Below are positions 9,153 through 18,327 of a stretch of 64,000 bases of DNA, one piece after another (the first letter of the stretch is position 1; the number at the start of each line of letters is the position of its first letter). Source of the DNA: Engelhardtia mirabilis (GTDB lineage: Bacteria; Planctomycetota; UBA1135; GCA-002686595). The notes beneath the pieces are model-generated. The model was not told the DNA's origin. It searched no databases and was given only the letters and a program-made list of their open reading frames with translations. The translations under genes were made by a program, and so were the position numbers. Location of the stretch: assembly GCA_007751255.1 (NCBI GenBank), contig CP036296.1:6200001-6264000 (forward strand), read 5' to 3'.

Positions 9153-11171
9153 TCAGGGGACGAGGTCGAGGTGCGTGGCGTTGCTGACCGTCGACACGAA
9201 GGGCAGCGGGCTGAGGCCGATCGTCAGGTAGGCGAAGTCGAGGCCGACACCCGCCAGGGAGGTGGCTCCGGCCGGCACGGTGACCGTCGCGGCCGCGCGG
9301 CCCAGGTCGTCGAGCGTCCCGAACGTGTTCGAGAAGGGCGCGACGTTGGCCGACGTGAGGGTGTAGTTCAGGAAGGCGTCGAAGTTGAGCGGCAGCACGA
9401 GGCCGTCGAGGGGCAGTCCGGGCGCCGTGCCCGAGGCGCTACCGAGCACGAAGTAGAGCTGGCCGGCGCGCTTGCTGCCCGCACTGAGCTGCAAGGTGTG
9501 CGTCCCGCCGGCGGCGACCGAAACCTCGGTCGGCGCGGCCGCGAGGCGCCGGGCGCGGACCTTCGAGATGCTGCCTTGGCCGTTCGTGTAGTTCATACGC
9601 AGGGTCACCGAGCCGTCGTCCTGCATGCTGAGCGGACGACCGCCACCATTGCCGAACTGGACGCCGCCGCCGCTAGTGGGGCTCTCTACCACACCGCCGC
9701 CGAGGTCGAGCAGGCTGCCGTCGGCCAGGTAGACGATCCGCAGACCGTCCGTCGGATCCCAGTGCCACTGGCCGCTGGTCACCGGCCCCAGCAGCGGATC
9801 GGCGGTCACCGACGGCGCGAAGGCGATCTGGCCGAAGTTGTTCATGTAGTGAGAAATGCCGTTCAGGCTGCGCCAGGTGAGGCCGCCGGTGCCGGGAGCG
9901 ACGTCGCCTTCGCGGGCGATCAGCTCGATCGCACCGGGCTGGCCGGTGAACATGCCGGTGTCGTTGAAGTCGTCGATGCCAGGACCCGAGAAGATGCCTT
10001 GGAAGGCGACCGTACCGTTCTGGCCCAGGGCCAGAGTGCTGTTGTTGAAGCCGGTGAAGACCGCGCCGGGCACACCGGGGACCGGATCGCCCACGCGCAT
10101 GATCCCGACGTCACCGAGCAGGGAGACCTTGACCAACGCCGAATCGCCGGGCCCTCCGTTGAGGCCGGCGTTGAGCAGCGCCTCGCCTTGCGCGTTGAAG
10201 GCGTTACCGCTGGTGCTGATGTTCCAGTTGAAGCCGAGGGGCTCGGTGTACTCGACGCTCGAATAGGGCGACGGATCGCCCTCCCGGATCAACTCGACGT
10301 TGCCGCCGCCGGGGATGTAGAGCAGCAGGGCGCGGTCGTTCGAGTCGGCCACGGGCACCGGGCCGGAACCGATCACGTAGCTCACGTCGAAGAGCATCAG
10401 GTCGGACACGTTGATCTGGGAGATGAAGGCCGGGCTGACCCGGTCGATCAGCTGACCCGCACCCACCGGATCGCCCTCGCGCGCCACGATCGAGACGTTG
10501 CCGGGGGTGCCGATGAACCAGGCGTTCTCGTTGACGCCCGTGACGACGTCGCCACCTTGCAAGCTGGCCTTGAAGAAGGCGATGCCGTTGTCGTTCAGGC
10601 CCGACGTCTGGTGGCTGAGGCTCGAGAAGCTCTGCTTGTAGGTCGCGCCGACGGTGCCGGGGGCCGGATCGCCCTCGCGGGCCAGGACCTGGAAGTTACC
10701 GGGGGTACCGAGGAACAGGGCGCTGTCGTTGGTCGTGTCGATCGTCACGCCACCGTCGTTCAGCGGGCTGGCGAAGAGGATCGTCCCGTTGCCGCTGATG
10801 CGCTGCGAGCTGCTCAATCCGGCGGAGGTGCTGTTCAAGGTCGCGCCGGGGATCGTGCCCGACGGCTCCGGATCACCGGAGCGCAGGATCAGCGTCAGGG
10901 ACTGGGGGCTGTCGCCGTAGAACAGCGCGCGATCGGTGGTCGAGGTCGCCGACCCACCGGCGAAGCGCCCGCGGAACAGGACCTTGCCGCTGTCGTCGAC
11001 GACGGCCGAGTCAAGGCTCGAGAAGGTCTCGCCGGCCGCGAGGCCGGGCACGGTCGCGGTCTCGACCGCCAGGTGAACGGCCTGGTCCTGGAGCAGGGTC
11101 TGGGACAAGGCGGCTGCCGGAGCACAGGCCACGAGAGCCGCGGCGAGCAGAGGTCGGGTGTAGCTGGACAT
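9153..11171 (-). CDS. Exported choice-of-anchor repeat protein (NxxGxxAF type)
   Basis: This 672-residue protein has a signal peptide (MSSYTRPLLAAALVACAPAAALSQ). It is followed by about eight repeats of roughly 60 residues, each with an N/D-x-x-G-x-(A/L)-F core such as LNDNGIAFFKASLQGG, QNGTVAFQGIFSG and MNNFGQIAFAP. Each repeat also carries an AREGDPAPGT/VGDPVPGVPGA element. This matches the family called choice-of-anchor tandem repeat NxxGxxAF-containing proteins. The last 120 residues form a separate beta-rich module ending LPFVSTVSNATHLDLVP, which also occurs in the pseudogene at 6002-6692. The protein is predicted to be extracytoplasmic, with no enzymatic motif and unknown function. Confidence 0.8.
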   Translation of the reverse strand: MSSYTRPLLAAALVACAPAAALSQTLLQDQAVHLAVETATVPGLAAGETFSSLDSAVVDDSGKVLFRGRFAGGSATSTTDRALFYGDSPQSLTLILRSGDPEPSGTIPGATLNSTSAGLSSSQRISGNGTILFASPLNDGGVTIDTTNDSALFLGTPGNFQVLAREGDPAPGTVGATYKQSFSSLSHQTSGLNDNGIAFFKASLQGGDVVTGVNENAWFIGTPGNVSIVAREGDPVGAGQLIDRVSPAFISQINVSDLMLFDVSYVIGSGPVPVADSNDRALLLYIPGGGNVELIREGDPSPYSSVEYTEPLGFNWNISTSGNAFNAQGEALLNAGLNGGPGDSALVKVSLLGDVGIMRVGDPVPGVPGAVFTGFNNSTLALGQNGTVAFQGIFSGPGIDDFNDTGMFTGQPGAIELIAREGDVAPGTGGLTWRSLNGISHYMNNFGQIAFAPSVTADPLLGPVTSGQWHWDPTDGLRIVYLADGSLLDLGGGVVESPTSGGGVQFGNGGGRPLSMQDDGSVTLRMNYTNGQGSISKVRARRLAAAPTEVSVAAGGTHTLQLSAGSKRAGQLYFVLGSASGTAPGLPLDGLVLPLNFDAFLNYTLTSANVAPFSNTFGTLDDLGRAAATVTVPAGATSLAGVGLDFAYLTIGLSPLPFVSTVSNATHLDLVP

Positions 11172-11502
11172 GGCGAGGTTGGACTGTGGCCGCGAGCCGG
11201 CGGCCGTCGGTGGTTGGGTGGGGACTCACTAGGGCGATCCCTCGCTCCCGATTCTGCCCGGAATCTGGCTTCGCGGGGATTCCCCCAGGGAAAACCCTGC
11301 GGACACATGAGTTCCGCCCGAATCAACCTGAAGCTGCCCCTCCCCAGGCCGTCCGAGCGCTGGGGAGGGGTGGAAGGCGCCCACCGAAAGACACCCCGGC
11401 CGGAGGCTCCCGATGGGCGAGGCGCCTGGGAGAGCCGGGCGCCGGTTCGGTGCGGACGGGGCTGGCGGGCATCGAGCCCACCCGGCGCCGTCCGTTGACG
11501 GA
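11172..11502. other. Intergenic region upstream of the repeat protein
   Basis: This 331-base region holds the presumed promoter of the leftward repeat protein and a strong hairpin at 11337-11370. I see no convincing coding frame in it. Confidence 0.5.
11337..11370 (-). terminator. Perfect 11-bp stem hairpin
   Basis: CCCCTCCCCAG (11337-11347) is perfectly complementary to CTGGGGAGGGG (11360-11370), with a 12-base loop. It lies downstream of the small leftward gene at 11503-11715 and upstream of the next leftward gene, which is the expected place for a terminator between them. It lacks a T-tract. Confidence 0.5.
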
Positions 11503-11715
11503 TCAGGGGCGCGGGCTGCGGAAGCCGAGGATCAGCCGCTTCCACCAGCTCTCAGGGGCTGATTGGGACCCGCTGGAGGCTGTCTGGGTGGAAGACTCCT
11601 CGATCGACCCGGCCCGGCCCTCGAGGGCCGTGAAGATCGGCTCCACCAAGTGGTCGTGGGGTCGCGCAGTGTAGTCGGAGCGGTCGTCGGGCACGGCGTT
11701 GCAAGGGTACCGCAC
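11503..11715 (-). CDS. Small hypothetical protein, 70 residues
   Basis: A GTG-started frame encodes a 70-residue polypeptide. It begins VRYPCNAVPDDRSDYTARPH and continues with an acidic, Ser/Thr/Gln-rich middle (EESSTQTASSGSQSAPES) and a basic amphipathic end (WWKRLILGFRSPRP). The balanced composition differs from the Arg/Pro/Ala-rich translations of non-coding frames in this GC-rich DNA, which is the main argument that it is real. It is transcribed divergently from rnc, and a perfect hairpin lies downstream. I recognise no family. The frame continues upstream of the chosen start, so the N-terminus is uncertain. Confidence 0.45.
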   Translation of the reverse strand: MRYPCNAVPDDRSDYTARPHDHLVEPIFTALEGRAGSIEESSTQTASSGSQSAPESWWKRLILGFRSPRP

Positions 11716-11820
11716 CCAGCACCGCGCGGGGGCCACGTGCGTCGACGGGACGACGACGCCCTGGGCCCGCCAGGGGCACTTCCTCCCCGCCGCCCGGCTG
11801 CCCATACTCCCGCTGCGCCC

Positions 11821-12477
11821 ATGGCTCGTACGCCCTATCGATTCCGCGACCCCCGACTGCTCGAGCTCGCCCTGACCCACGCGTCGTCCACGGGGGGCGA
11901 GGACAACGAGCGCCTGGAATTCCTCGGAGACGCAGTCCTGGACCTCCTGGTGGCGGAACACCTGTTCCAGGTGGACCCCCGGGCCAGCGAAGGCGAGCTG
12001 ACCGAGCGCAAGGCCATGGTCGTGTCGCGTCAGAGCCTGGCCCTTGCAGCCAAGAGCCTCGACCTGGACCGCGAGGCGCGGGTCGGCCGCGGCCTGCGCG
12101 ACAGCACCCTGCCGCGCTCGGTCTTGGCCAACCTTTACGAAGCCATCCTGGGGGCGATCTACCTCGACGGCGGGCTCGAAGCCTCGCGCGAGTTCGTCGA
12201 CGAGAGCCTCGGTGAGGCCCTGGGGGTGGCCGCGCGCCAACCCGGCGGCGCCGAACCCAAGCAACGCCTGCAGCACCTGGCCCAGACGCGCACCGGATCG
12301 CCGCCGACCTACGTCGTGGTGGCGGAGCGGGGTCAGGCCCACGCCCGCGCGTTCCTGGTCGCGGCCCAGATCGATGGCGACCGCTTCCCCAGCGCCTGGG
12401 GGCGCACCCGGAAGGAAGCCGAGCGCTGGGCCGCCCTCGAGGCGCTGCTGGTGCTCGACGACGGGAGCGGCGTGTGA
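11821..12477 (+). CDS. rnc: Ribonuclease III
   Basis: This 218-residue endonuclease processes double-stranded RNA, including rRNA precursors. The signature NERLEFLGDAVLDLL (residues 29-43) carries catalytic E33 and D37. The second acidic site is in LANLYEAILGAIYLDGG (about 102-118), where N104 takes the place of the usual Asp before the conserved E107; this is a tolerated variant in part of the family. The C-terminal third (EPKQRLQHLAQTRTGSPP, then SAWGRTRKEAERWAALEAL) is the double-stranded RNA-binding domain. ATG 11821 gives the expected family N-terminus; the open frame upstream is non-conserved. Its stop overlaps the mfd start by 4 bases, so the two genes are translationally coupled. Confidence 0.95.
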   Translation: MARTPYRFRDPRLLELALTHASSTGGEDNERLEFLGDAVLDLLVAEHLFQVDPRASEGELTERKAMVVSRQSLALAAKSLDLDREARVGRGLRDSTLPRSVLANLYEAILGAIYLDGGLEASREFVDESLGEALGVAARQPGGAEPKQRLQHLAQTRTGSPPTYVVVAERGQAHARAFLVAAQIDGDRFPSAWGRTRKEAERWAALEALLVLDDGSGV

Positions 12478-15400
12478 GCCCGGGGTCCACCGTCGCCGAT
12501 CGGGCGGCGATCGGCGCGGCGCTGGCGGCGACGGCGACGTTCGCGCGCCTGGTGGACGCCCTGCAACGCGATCAGGGGGTCTCGGCGGGCAACCTGTGGG
12601 GCTCGTCCCAGGCGTTGGTCCTGTCGCAGCTCCTCGGTCGCCACCAGGGGCCGTGGCTGGCGGTGACCTCCTCGGAGGCCGAGGCCGAAGCCTTCACGGC
12701 CGACCTCGTCACCTTTGGCTGCGAGCCGCTGCACCTGCCCGCCCGCGACAGCGAGCGGATGGGCGACGTGGACGCCAGCGCCGTGCGCGCGCGACTGCAG
12801 CTGGCCCAGGCCCTGGCCGGACCGCCGGAGCGCCGACCGCGGCTGATCGTCGCCTCCCAGCTCTCGATCCTGCAGCCCCTGCCCGACGCGACCCAGCTCG
12901 AAAGCCAGTTCCTGCACCTGCACGTGGGGCAAGAACTCGACGTGGAGGCGCAACTCGAGCGTTTGGTGGCCGCCGGCTACACCCGCGAGCCCCTGGCCGA
13001 GGCGCCGGGCGAGGTCAGCCTGCGCGGCGACGTGCTCGACGTCTTCGCCTTCGCGGCCGACGTGCCCCTGCGGATCGAGCTGTTCGACGACCAGGTCGAG
13101 TCCCTGCGGACCTTCGACCCCGAGACCCAACGCTCGATCGAGAACCAGAAGCGCGCGGCGATCTGCCTGGCCGCCGACGTCGGTGGCATCGAGGACGGCC
13201 ACGGCGCGGCGCCGGCGGCGCTGCTGGCCCCCACCGCCGTCTTCGTCGAGGTCGAACCCCTGCGGATCGAGGACTGCCGCGGCGGCCTGCGCGGACGCTC
13301 GACGTCACACTCCCACGCGCTGGCGCAGTTCCTCAAGGTCCTGGCGCGGCACCCGTTGCTGCAGTTGCAGAGCCTGCCCACCGGGCGCCTCGACTTCGAC
13401 GCGAAGACGGTTCAACGCCTGGCGGTGGGCCTGCCGGCCTCCCCCGGCGCCCTGCAGTCGGTGGCCCGCGCCGGCCGCGAGCTGCACGTGTTCTGCAAGA
13501 GCGAGGTCGAGCTCGAGCGCTTCGAGGCGCTGCTCGCGGAGCACGGTCACATCGACGGCCTGCAACTGCGCCTGGGCGAGATCGCCAAGGGCTTCGAGCT
13601 GCCCGACGCCGGCATCGTCTGCGTCAACCACCACGAGCTGGCCGGGGTCGGCTCCGCGCGACGGGTCAAGGCCGAGCACCGCCCCCACCGGGTGCGCGCC
13701 CTACGCTCGTTCTTCGAGCTGAAGATCGGCGACCTGGTGGTGCACGCGGTGCACGGCCTGGCCCGCTACCTGGGCCTCGAGCGCATGGCGCGCTCGGGCG
13801 GCGAAGAGGACCACCTGCACCTCGAGTTCGCCGAGGAGGTCTCGGTCTTCGTGCCGGCCTGCCGCATCGACCTGGTGCAGCGCTACATCGGCACGGGTGG
13901 CTCCGCGCCGAAGCTCGACAAGCTCGGCAGCGGCGCCTTCCGCAAGCGCAAGGACAAGGTCGAGAAGGCCCTGCAGGACCTGGCCGCCGACCTGCTCGAG
14001 CTGCAGGCCGTGCGCGAGACGCGCAAGCGCGAGCCCTGGGACTCCGACGACAAGCTCGTGGAGGACATGCTGCGCGCCTTCCCCTACACGGACACGATCG
14101 ACCAGGCCTCGGCCGACAAGGAGATCACCGCCGACCTGACCGGCACGCGACCGATGGATCGCCTGCTCTGCGGCGACGTGGGCTTCGGCAAGACCGAGGT
14201 GGCCGTGCGCGCGGCCTTCCGCGTGGTGGCGGCGGGCGGACAGGTGGCGGTGCTGGTGCCCACGACCGTGCTCGCGGGGCAGCACGAGCGCTCCTTCCGC
14301 CGGCGTCTGGCGGGCTTTCCCGTGCGCGTCGAGGCCCTCAGCCGCATCAACAGCGGCAAGACCGGCAAGACCATCGTCGCCGACGTGGAGTCCGGCCGCG
14401 TCGACATCCTGATCGGCACGCACAGGATCCTGTCCAAGGACGTGCGCTTCCAGCGCCTGGGGCTGGTGATCATCGACGAGGAGCAGCGCTTCGGCGTCAA
14501 GCACAAGGAGCACTTCAAGTCCCTGCGCGCGACTGTCGACGTGCTGGCCCTGTCGGCCACGCCGATCCCGCGCACGCTCCACATGTCCCTCTCGGGCGTG
14601 CGCGACATCAGCGCCCTGTCGGTGCCGCCCGAGGGGCGTCACGACGTGGAGACGAAGATCTGCAATCGCGATGACCTGGGCCTGATCCGCGACGCGATCC
14701 TGCGCGAGAAGGAGCGCGGCGGGCAGGTCTTCTTCCTCCACAACCGCGTGACGACGATCAACGGCTTCGCGGACGAGATGCGCCAGCTCGTGCCCGAGTG
14801 CACCTTCGCCATCGGCCACGGCCAGATGAGCGCGCGCGAGCTGGCGCGGGTCATGGGTCGCTTCGAGCTGGCCGAGGTCGACGTCTTGGTGGCCACCACG
14901 ATCATCGAGAACGGCATCGACATCCCCGCCGCGGGCACGATGTTGATCGACGACGCCGACCGCTTCGGCCTGGGCGAGCTGCACCAGTTGCGCGGCCGCG
15001 TGGGTCGCGGCGGGCAGAAACCCTACTGCTACCTCTTGGTGGATCGCACGCGCCCCATGCGCGCCATCGCCAAGGAGCGGCTCAAGGCCCTCGAAGAGCT
15101 GAGCCACCTGGGAGCGGGCTTCCAGATCTCGATGAAGGACCTCGAGATCCGCGGCGCCGGCAACCTCCTGGGCCCCGAGCAGTCCGGGCACATCGCGGCC
15201 ATCGGCTACGACATGTACTGCCGTTTGCTGAAGCAGACCGTCGACATGCTCAAGAGCGGCAGCCTGTCCACCGAGAGCATCGTCGCGGCGGACGTGGGCC
15301 TGGCCCCGGGCGAGAGCGTCGAGCTCGAGCTGGGCGTGCGCGCGTACATCCCCGAGGACTGGGTGCCTGCCTCGGACGACCGGCTCGAGCTGCTGCGGCG

Positions 15401-15728
15401 CCTGGACTCGATCCACGAGCCCGCCGAGGCCGTTGCGGTGCAGGAAGAGCTGCGCGACCGCTTCGGCCGCGTGCCCCCGGAGACCCGCATGCTGCTGCGC
15501 GTCTTCCGCCTGCGCGCCGCGTTGTTGCCGATCCAAGTCACACGCCTGGCCTGGCGCGAGGACTGCTACCTGCTCGAGTTCGCCGACCGCGTGCTGCTCG
15601 AGAGTGCCTTCGCGCGCGACGGGATCGAGATCCGCCCCCTGCGCCAGGGCGTGGCGCTCTTGGTGCTACCCCGTGATGTGAAGGGGCCGGAGGCCGGTTT
15701 GGCGTGGCTCGAGAAGCTGCTGCTGTGA
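12474..15728 (+). CDS. mfd: Transcription-repair coupling factor Mfd
   Basis: Mfd is an ATP-driven translocase that removes RNA polymerase stalled at DNA lesions and recruits UvrA. This 1084-residue protein has the expected order. First comes the UvrB-like N-terminal region (GEVSLRGDVLDVFAF). Next is the CarD-like RNA polymerase interaction domain (GDLVVHAVHGLARYLGLERM). Then come the translocase motifs: Walker A GDVGFGKTE at about residues 566-574, the DEEQ box in IDEEQRFGVKHKEHFK near 667, SATPIPRTLHMSL, TTIIENGIDIPAA and QLRGRVGRG. The C-terminal TRCF domain ends in LPRDVKGPEAGLAWLEKLLL. Translation starts at a GTG overlapping the rnc stop. The gene is slightly shorter than E. coli Mfd (1148). 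Confidence 0.96.
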   Translation: MSPGSTVADRAAIGAALAATATFARLVDALQRDQGVSAGNLWGSSQALVLSQLLGRHQGPWLAVTSSEAEAEAFTADLVTFGCEPLHLPARDSERMGDVDASAVRARLQLAQALAGPPERRPRLIVASQLSILQPLPDATQLESQFLHLHVGQELDVEAQLERLVAAGYTREPLAEAPGEVSLRGDVLDVFAFAADVPLRIELFDDQVESLRTFDPETQRSIENQKRAAICLAADVGGIEDGHGAAPAALLAPTAVFVEVEPLRIEDCRGGLRGRSTSHSHALAQFLKVLARHPLLQLQSLPTGRLDFDAKTVQRLAVGLPASPGALQSVARAGRELHVFCKSEVELERFEALLAEHGHIDGLQLRLGEIAKGFELPDAGIVCVNHHELAGVGSARRVKAEHRPHRVRALRSFFELKIGDLVVHAVHGLARYLGLERMARSGGEEDHLHLEFAEEVSVFVPACRIDLVQRYIGTGGSAPKLDKLGSGAFRKRKDKVEKALQDLAADLLELQAVRETRKREPWDSDDKLVEDMLRAFPYTDTIDQASADKEITADLTGTRPMDRLLCGDVGFGKTEVAVRAAFRVVAAGGQVAVLVPTTVLAGQHERSFRRRLAGFPVRVEALSRINSGKTGKTIVADVESGRVDILIGTHRILSKDVRFQRLGLVIIDEEQRFGVKHKEHFKSLRATVDVLALSATPIPRTLHMSLSGVRDISALSVPPEGRHDVETKICNRDDLGLIRDAILREKERGGQVFFLHNRVTTINGFADEMRQLVPECTFAIGHGQMSARELARVMGRFELAEVDVLVATTIIENGIDIPAAGTMLIDDADRFGLGELHQLRGRVGRGGQKPYCYLLVDRTRPMRAIAKERLKALEELSHLGAGFQISMKDLEIRGAGNLLGPEQSGHIAAIGYDMYCRLLKQTVDMLKSGSLSTESIVAADVGLAPGESVELELGVRAYIPEDWVPASDDRLELLRRLDSIHEPAEAVAVQEELRDRFGRVPPETRMLLRVFRLRAALLPIQVTRLAWREDCYLLEFADRVLLESAFARDGIEIRPLRQGVALLVLPRDVKGPEAGLAWLEKLLL

Positions 15729-15738
15729 ATCGCCGGCC

Positions 15739-18327
15739 TCAGCCCCCCGAGGATTCCTGGCGGACTCCGAGCTCTTCGATCAGGCCCGCCACGAGCTGCT
15801 CGGCCCAGCGCGCCGACTCCTCGTCCGAACGCTGGCGGTAGAAGACCGCTATGCGCCGCTGCTCCCACAGGAGGCGCTCGGCGTCGGTCGTCGCCTCGCG
15901 GGAGAACTGCACCAGCCCCTGCTCGAGCAGCCGGCGCGAGGACTCGCGGCCACCGGCCACGTGCTCGATCTGCGATTGCATTAGCAGGGCCTGGTAGGGC
16001 AGCTCGAGGGGCCCCTCGGTCCCACGCGCGGAGCTGACCTCTGTGAGCAGTGCCCCCAGCTCGGACTCGCGCCCCAGGCTCGCGAGCGCGGCCAGGTGGG
16101 TGTCCTGGGCGCGGGCGGGCCAGCGGCCCAGGCGCGCGCCGGCCAGGTCGAAGCGCTCGCGGATGCGCGCGATCTCGTCGAGGTGCGACTCGATGCGCCC
16201 CATCCGCAGTTGGTTCCTGATGCACCTCAAGCGATGGATGTCGGTCACCAGCGCTTCGGGGCCGCGCACCACCTCCGACAGGGCCACGGCGTCGGCGAGC
16301 AGCACCTCGGCCTCGTCGAGACGACCCATCTGGCTGAGCAGCTCCCCCACGTCCCCGAGACCCGCGACCGACTCCGGGTGCTCCCGGCCGTGAACGCCGA
16401 GGGCCGTGTCCAGGGACTCCCGGGCCAGCTCGAGCGCCGGCTCCAGCTGACCCTGGAACTGCAGCAGATCACCGAGGAGCCCGCACAGGTAGCCCACCCG
16501 GGTGCAGTTGTCGCCGCAGCGCGCACGGGCCCGCGCGAGGCCCTCCTCGTAGGCGGCGCGCGCCTCGTCGTAGCGACCCGACTGGGCCAGGGCCGCGCCG
16601 AGCCCGGTCAACGCCTGCACGAGGTCGAGCTCCAGATCGGCTGCGCGGGCGATCTGGAGCGCCTCACGGTGCAGGTCGATCGCCAGCTGCTTGTCCTGCG
16701 AGTAGACGTACACCTGCCCCAGGACGTTGAGCGCCTTGCACTGATCCGTCGTGGTCAGGATCTCGCGCTCCTGCAGGAGCGGCTCCAACAGCTCCCGCGC
16801 CTCGTCCAGTCGCCCCTGCTTGCCGAGGGTGATTGCCAGGCCTACCCCCAGGGAAGCCAGGGCCGCGCGAGTCTCGGCCGTATCGTCCCGCCCCCCCTGG
16901 GACTCGAGCAGCTCGATCGCCCGGCGCAGGTCCTGCTCGGCCAGGTCGAAGCGACCGATGGTGCGATTGGCCGTGGACAGCACGCCGCGCAGCTCGGCCT
17001 CCACCAGCGGGCGATCGCCGAAGCGCTGACCCGCGGCAGCCGCGGCGGCATCGATCAGCTCGGCGATGGTCAGGCCGCCTCCCGCATCACTGGCCAAGTG
17101 GCCCTCGAACAGCTCGACGAACAGGAACTGCATCACCTCCAGCCTGGCGGCAGCCGACTCCATGGCCCGGGTCTCCGCCTGCTCGGCGACAGCTCGGGCC
17201 CGGGCCTCGCGGGTGCGTTCGCGTTCGAGCTCCAGGTTCTGCAGCGCGACCAGCGTGCCGGAGACGACGACCGAGACGAGAGCCACCAGCGCCCAAGCAC
17301 AGGCCGCCCGGTGCAGGCTCGCGAACTTGCGGAGGTCGTAGAGGGCGCTCGGCGGGTGCGCCGAGACGGGCCGACCGTCGAGGACCCGGCGGATGTCGTC
17401 GGTCAGCGCAGCCACGCCCGCGTAGCGCTCCGCCGGCCGCGGGGCCAGGGCCTGGGCGACGATCGCGTCGAGCTCGCGGGTCAGAAGGCGCGGCAGGCCC
17501 AGGTCGCGGGACGCCAGTCGCCGGAAGTGCCCGCTGGCCTGACTCGCCAGGGCCGGGCCCACGCCCGCTCGGAAGTCGAAGGGCAGCTCACCGCCGACCA
17601 GCTCATGGAGCAGCACGCCCAGCGAATAGACGTCGCTGCGCGCGTCCAGCCCGGCGCGCACGCCGCGCAGTTGCTCCGGCGAGGCGTAGTCGACGGTGCC
17701 CAGGAACTGCCCGCCGCCGGTCTGACTGACCGCGCCCGTCGACTCGCCGCGGTCGACCAGGGCCAGGCCGAAGTCCAGCACGACCGGCTGGTCGTCCTGG
17801 TCCACGAGGATGTTCGAGGGCTTCAGGTCCAGGTGCAGCACACCCCCCCGGTGGGCGTGCTCCACGGCCTCGCAAACGCGCAGGAAGCAGCGCAGCACAC
17901 GGCGCAGGTCCGCGGGCCATTCGCGAGCCTGCCGCCAGCGATCGAGCCGCACCCCGTCGACCCAGGCCATCGCCAGCAGGGGCACCCCGTCCACGTGGTC
18001 GTAGCCCAGCACCGTGACGATGCCCGGGTGGCGCAACCGTGCTGCCGCCTCGATCTCGCGCTCGAAGCGACGCAGGGCCCCCGAGCCCGCGAAGCGCCCG
18101 TCGACCAGGCGCTTGATCGCGAGCTGGCGACCGGTACTCGACTGCAGCGCGCGGTAGACCACGCCCTGGCCGCCGCGGGCCACCTCCTCGACGATCTCGT
18201 ACTCGCCGAGAGGGCCCAGCTCGAGGGGCTCGAGGGCCAGGGCCAGCTGCGCCAGCCAGGCGTCGTCGCTCTCGTCGCTGCCGAGGCCGAAGCCCGCGAG
18301 ATCGCTCTCCCGATCACGACCGACCAT
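15739..18327 (-). CDS. Membrane Ser/Thr protein kinase with TPR sensor region
   Basis: This 862-residue protein has an N-terminal Hanks-type kinase: glycine loop ARGGQGVVYRA (about 50-60), the VAIK-type lysine K72 and DFG at 185-187. The catalytic loop reads HLDLKPSN (165-172) instead of HRDLKPSN, so it is a non-RD-type kinase that would not need activation-loop phosphorylation in the usual way. A single membrane segment near residue 350 (AWALVALVSVVVSGTLVAL) is followed by a coiled-coil-like stretch. Several TPR-like helical repeats come next (about 430-700), such as LGVGLAITLGKQGRLDEARELLE. Its start overlaps the end of the sigma factor gene by 14 bases, implying coupled translation and a shared signalling role. 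Confidence 0.9.
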   Translation of the reverse strand: MVGRDRESDLAGFGLGSDESDDAWLAQLALALEPLELGPLGEYEIVEEVARGGQGVVYRALQSSTGRQLAIKRLVDGRFAGSGALRRFEREIEAAARLRHPGIVTVLGYDHVDGVPLLAMAWVDGVRLDRWRQAREWPADLRRVLRCFLRVCEAVEHAHRGGVLHLDLKPSNILVDQDDQPVVLDFGLALVDRGESTGAVSQTGGGQFLGTVDYASPEQLRGVRAGLDARSDVYSLGVLLHELVGGELPFDFRAGVGPALASQASGHFRRLASRDLGLPRLLTRELDAIVAQALAPRPAERYAGVAALTDDIRRVLDGRPVSAHPPSALYDLRKFASLHRAACAWALVALVSVVVSGTLVALQNLELERERTREARARAVAEQAETRAMESAAARLEVMQFLFVELFEGHLASDAGGGLTIAELIDAAAAAAGQRFGDRPLVEAELRGVLSTANRTIGRFDLAEQDLRRAIELLESQGGRDDTAETRAALASLGVGLAITLGKQGRLDEARELLEPLLQEREILTTTDQCKALNVLGQVYVYSQDKQLAIDLHREALQIARAADLELDLVQALTGLGAALAQSGRYDEARAAYEEGLARARARCGDNCTRVGYLCGLLGDLLQFQGQLEPALELARESLDTALGVHGREHPESVAGLGDVGELLSQMGRLDEAEVLLADAVALSEVVRGPEALVTDIHRLRCIRNQLRMGRIESHLDEIARIRERFDLAGARLGRWPARAQDTHLAALASLGRESELGALLTEVSSARGTEGPLELPYQALLMQSQIEHVAGGRESSRRLLEQGLVQFSREATTDAERLLWEQRRIAVFYRQRSDEESARWAEQLVAGLIEELGVRQESSGG

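Noticed and set aside
12044-14674. 876-codon plus-strand frame overlapping rnc and mfd
   Set aside because: It is out of frame with both conserved genes and its translation is almost entirely Arg, Ala, Gly and Pro.
13701-15536. 611-codon open frame on the minus strand inside mfd
   Set aside because: It lies wholly antisense to a well-conserved mfd gene, and the translation is His/Val/Ala/Gln-rich with no family resemblance.
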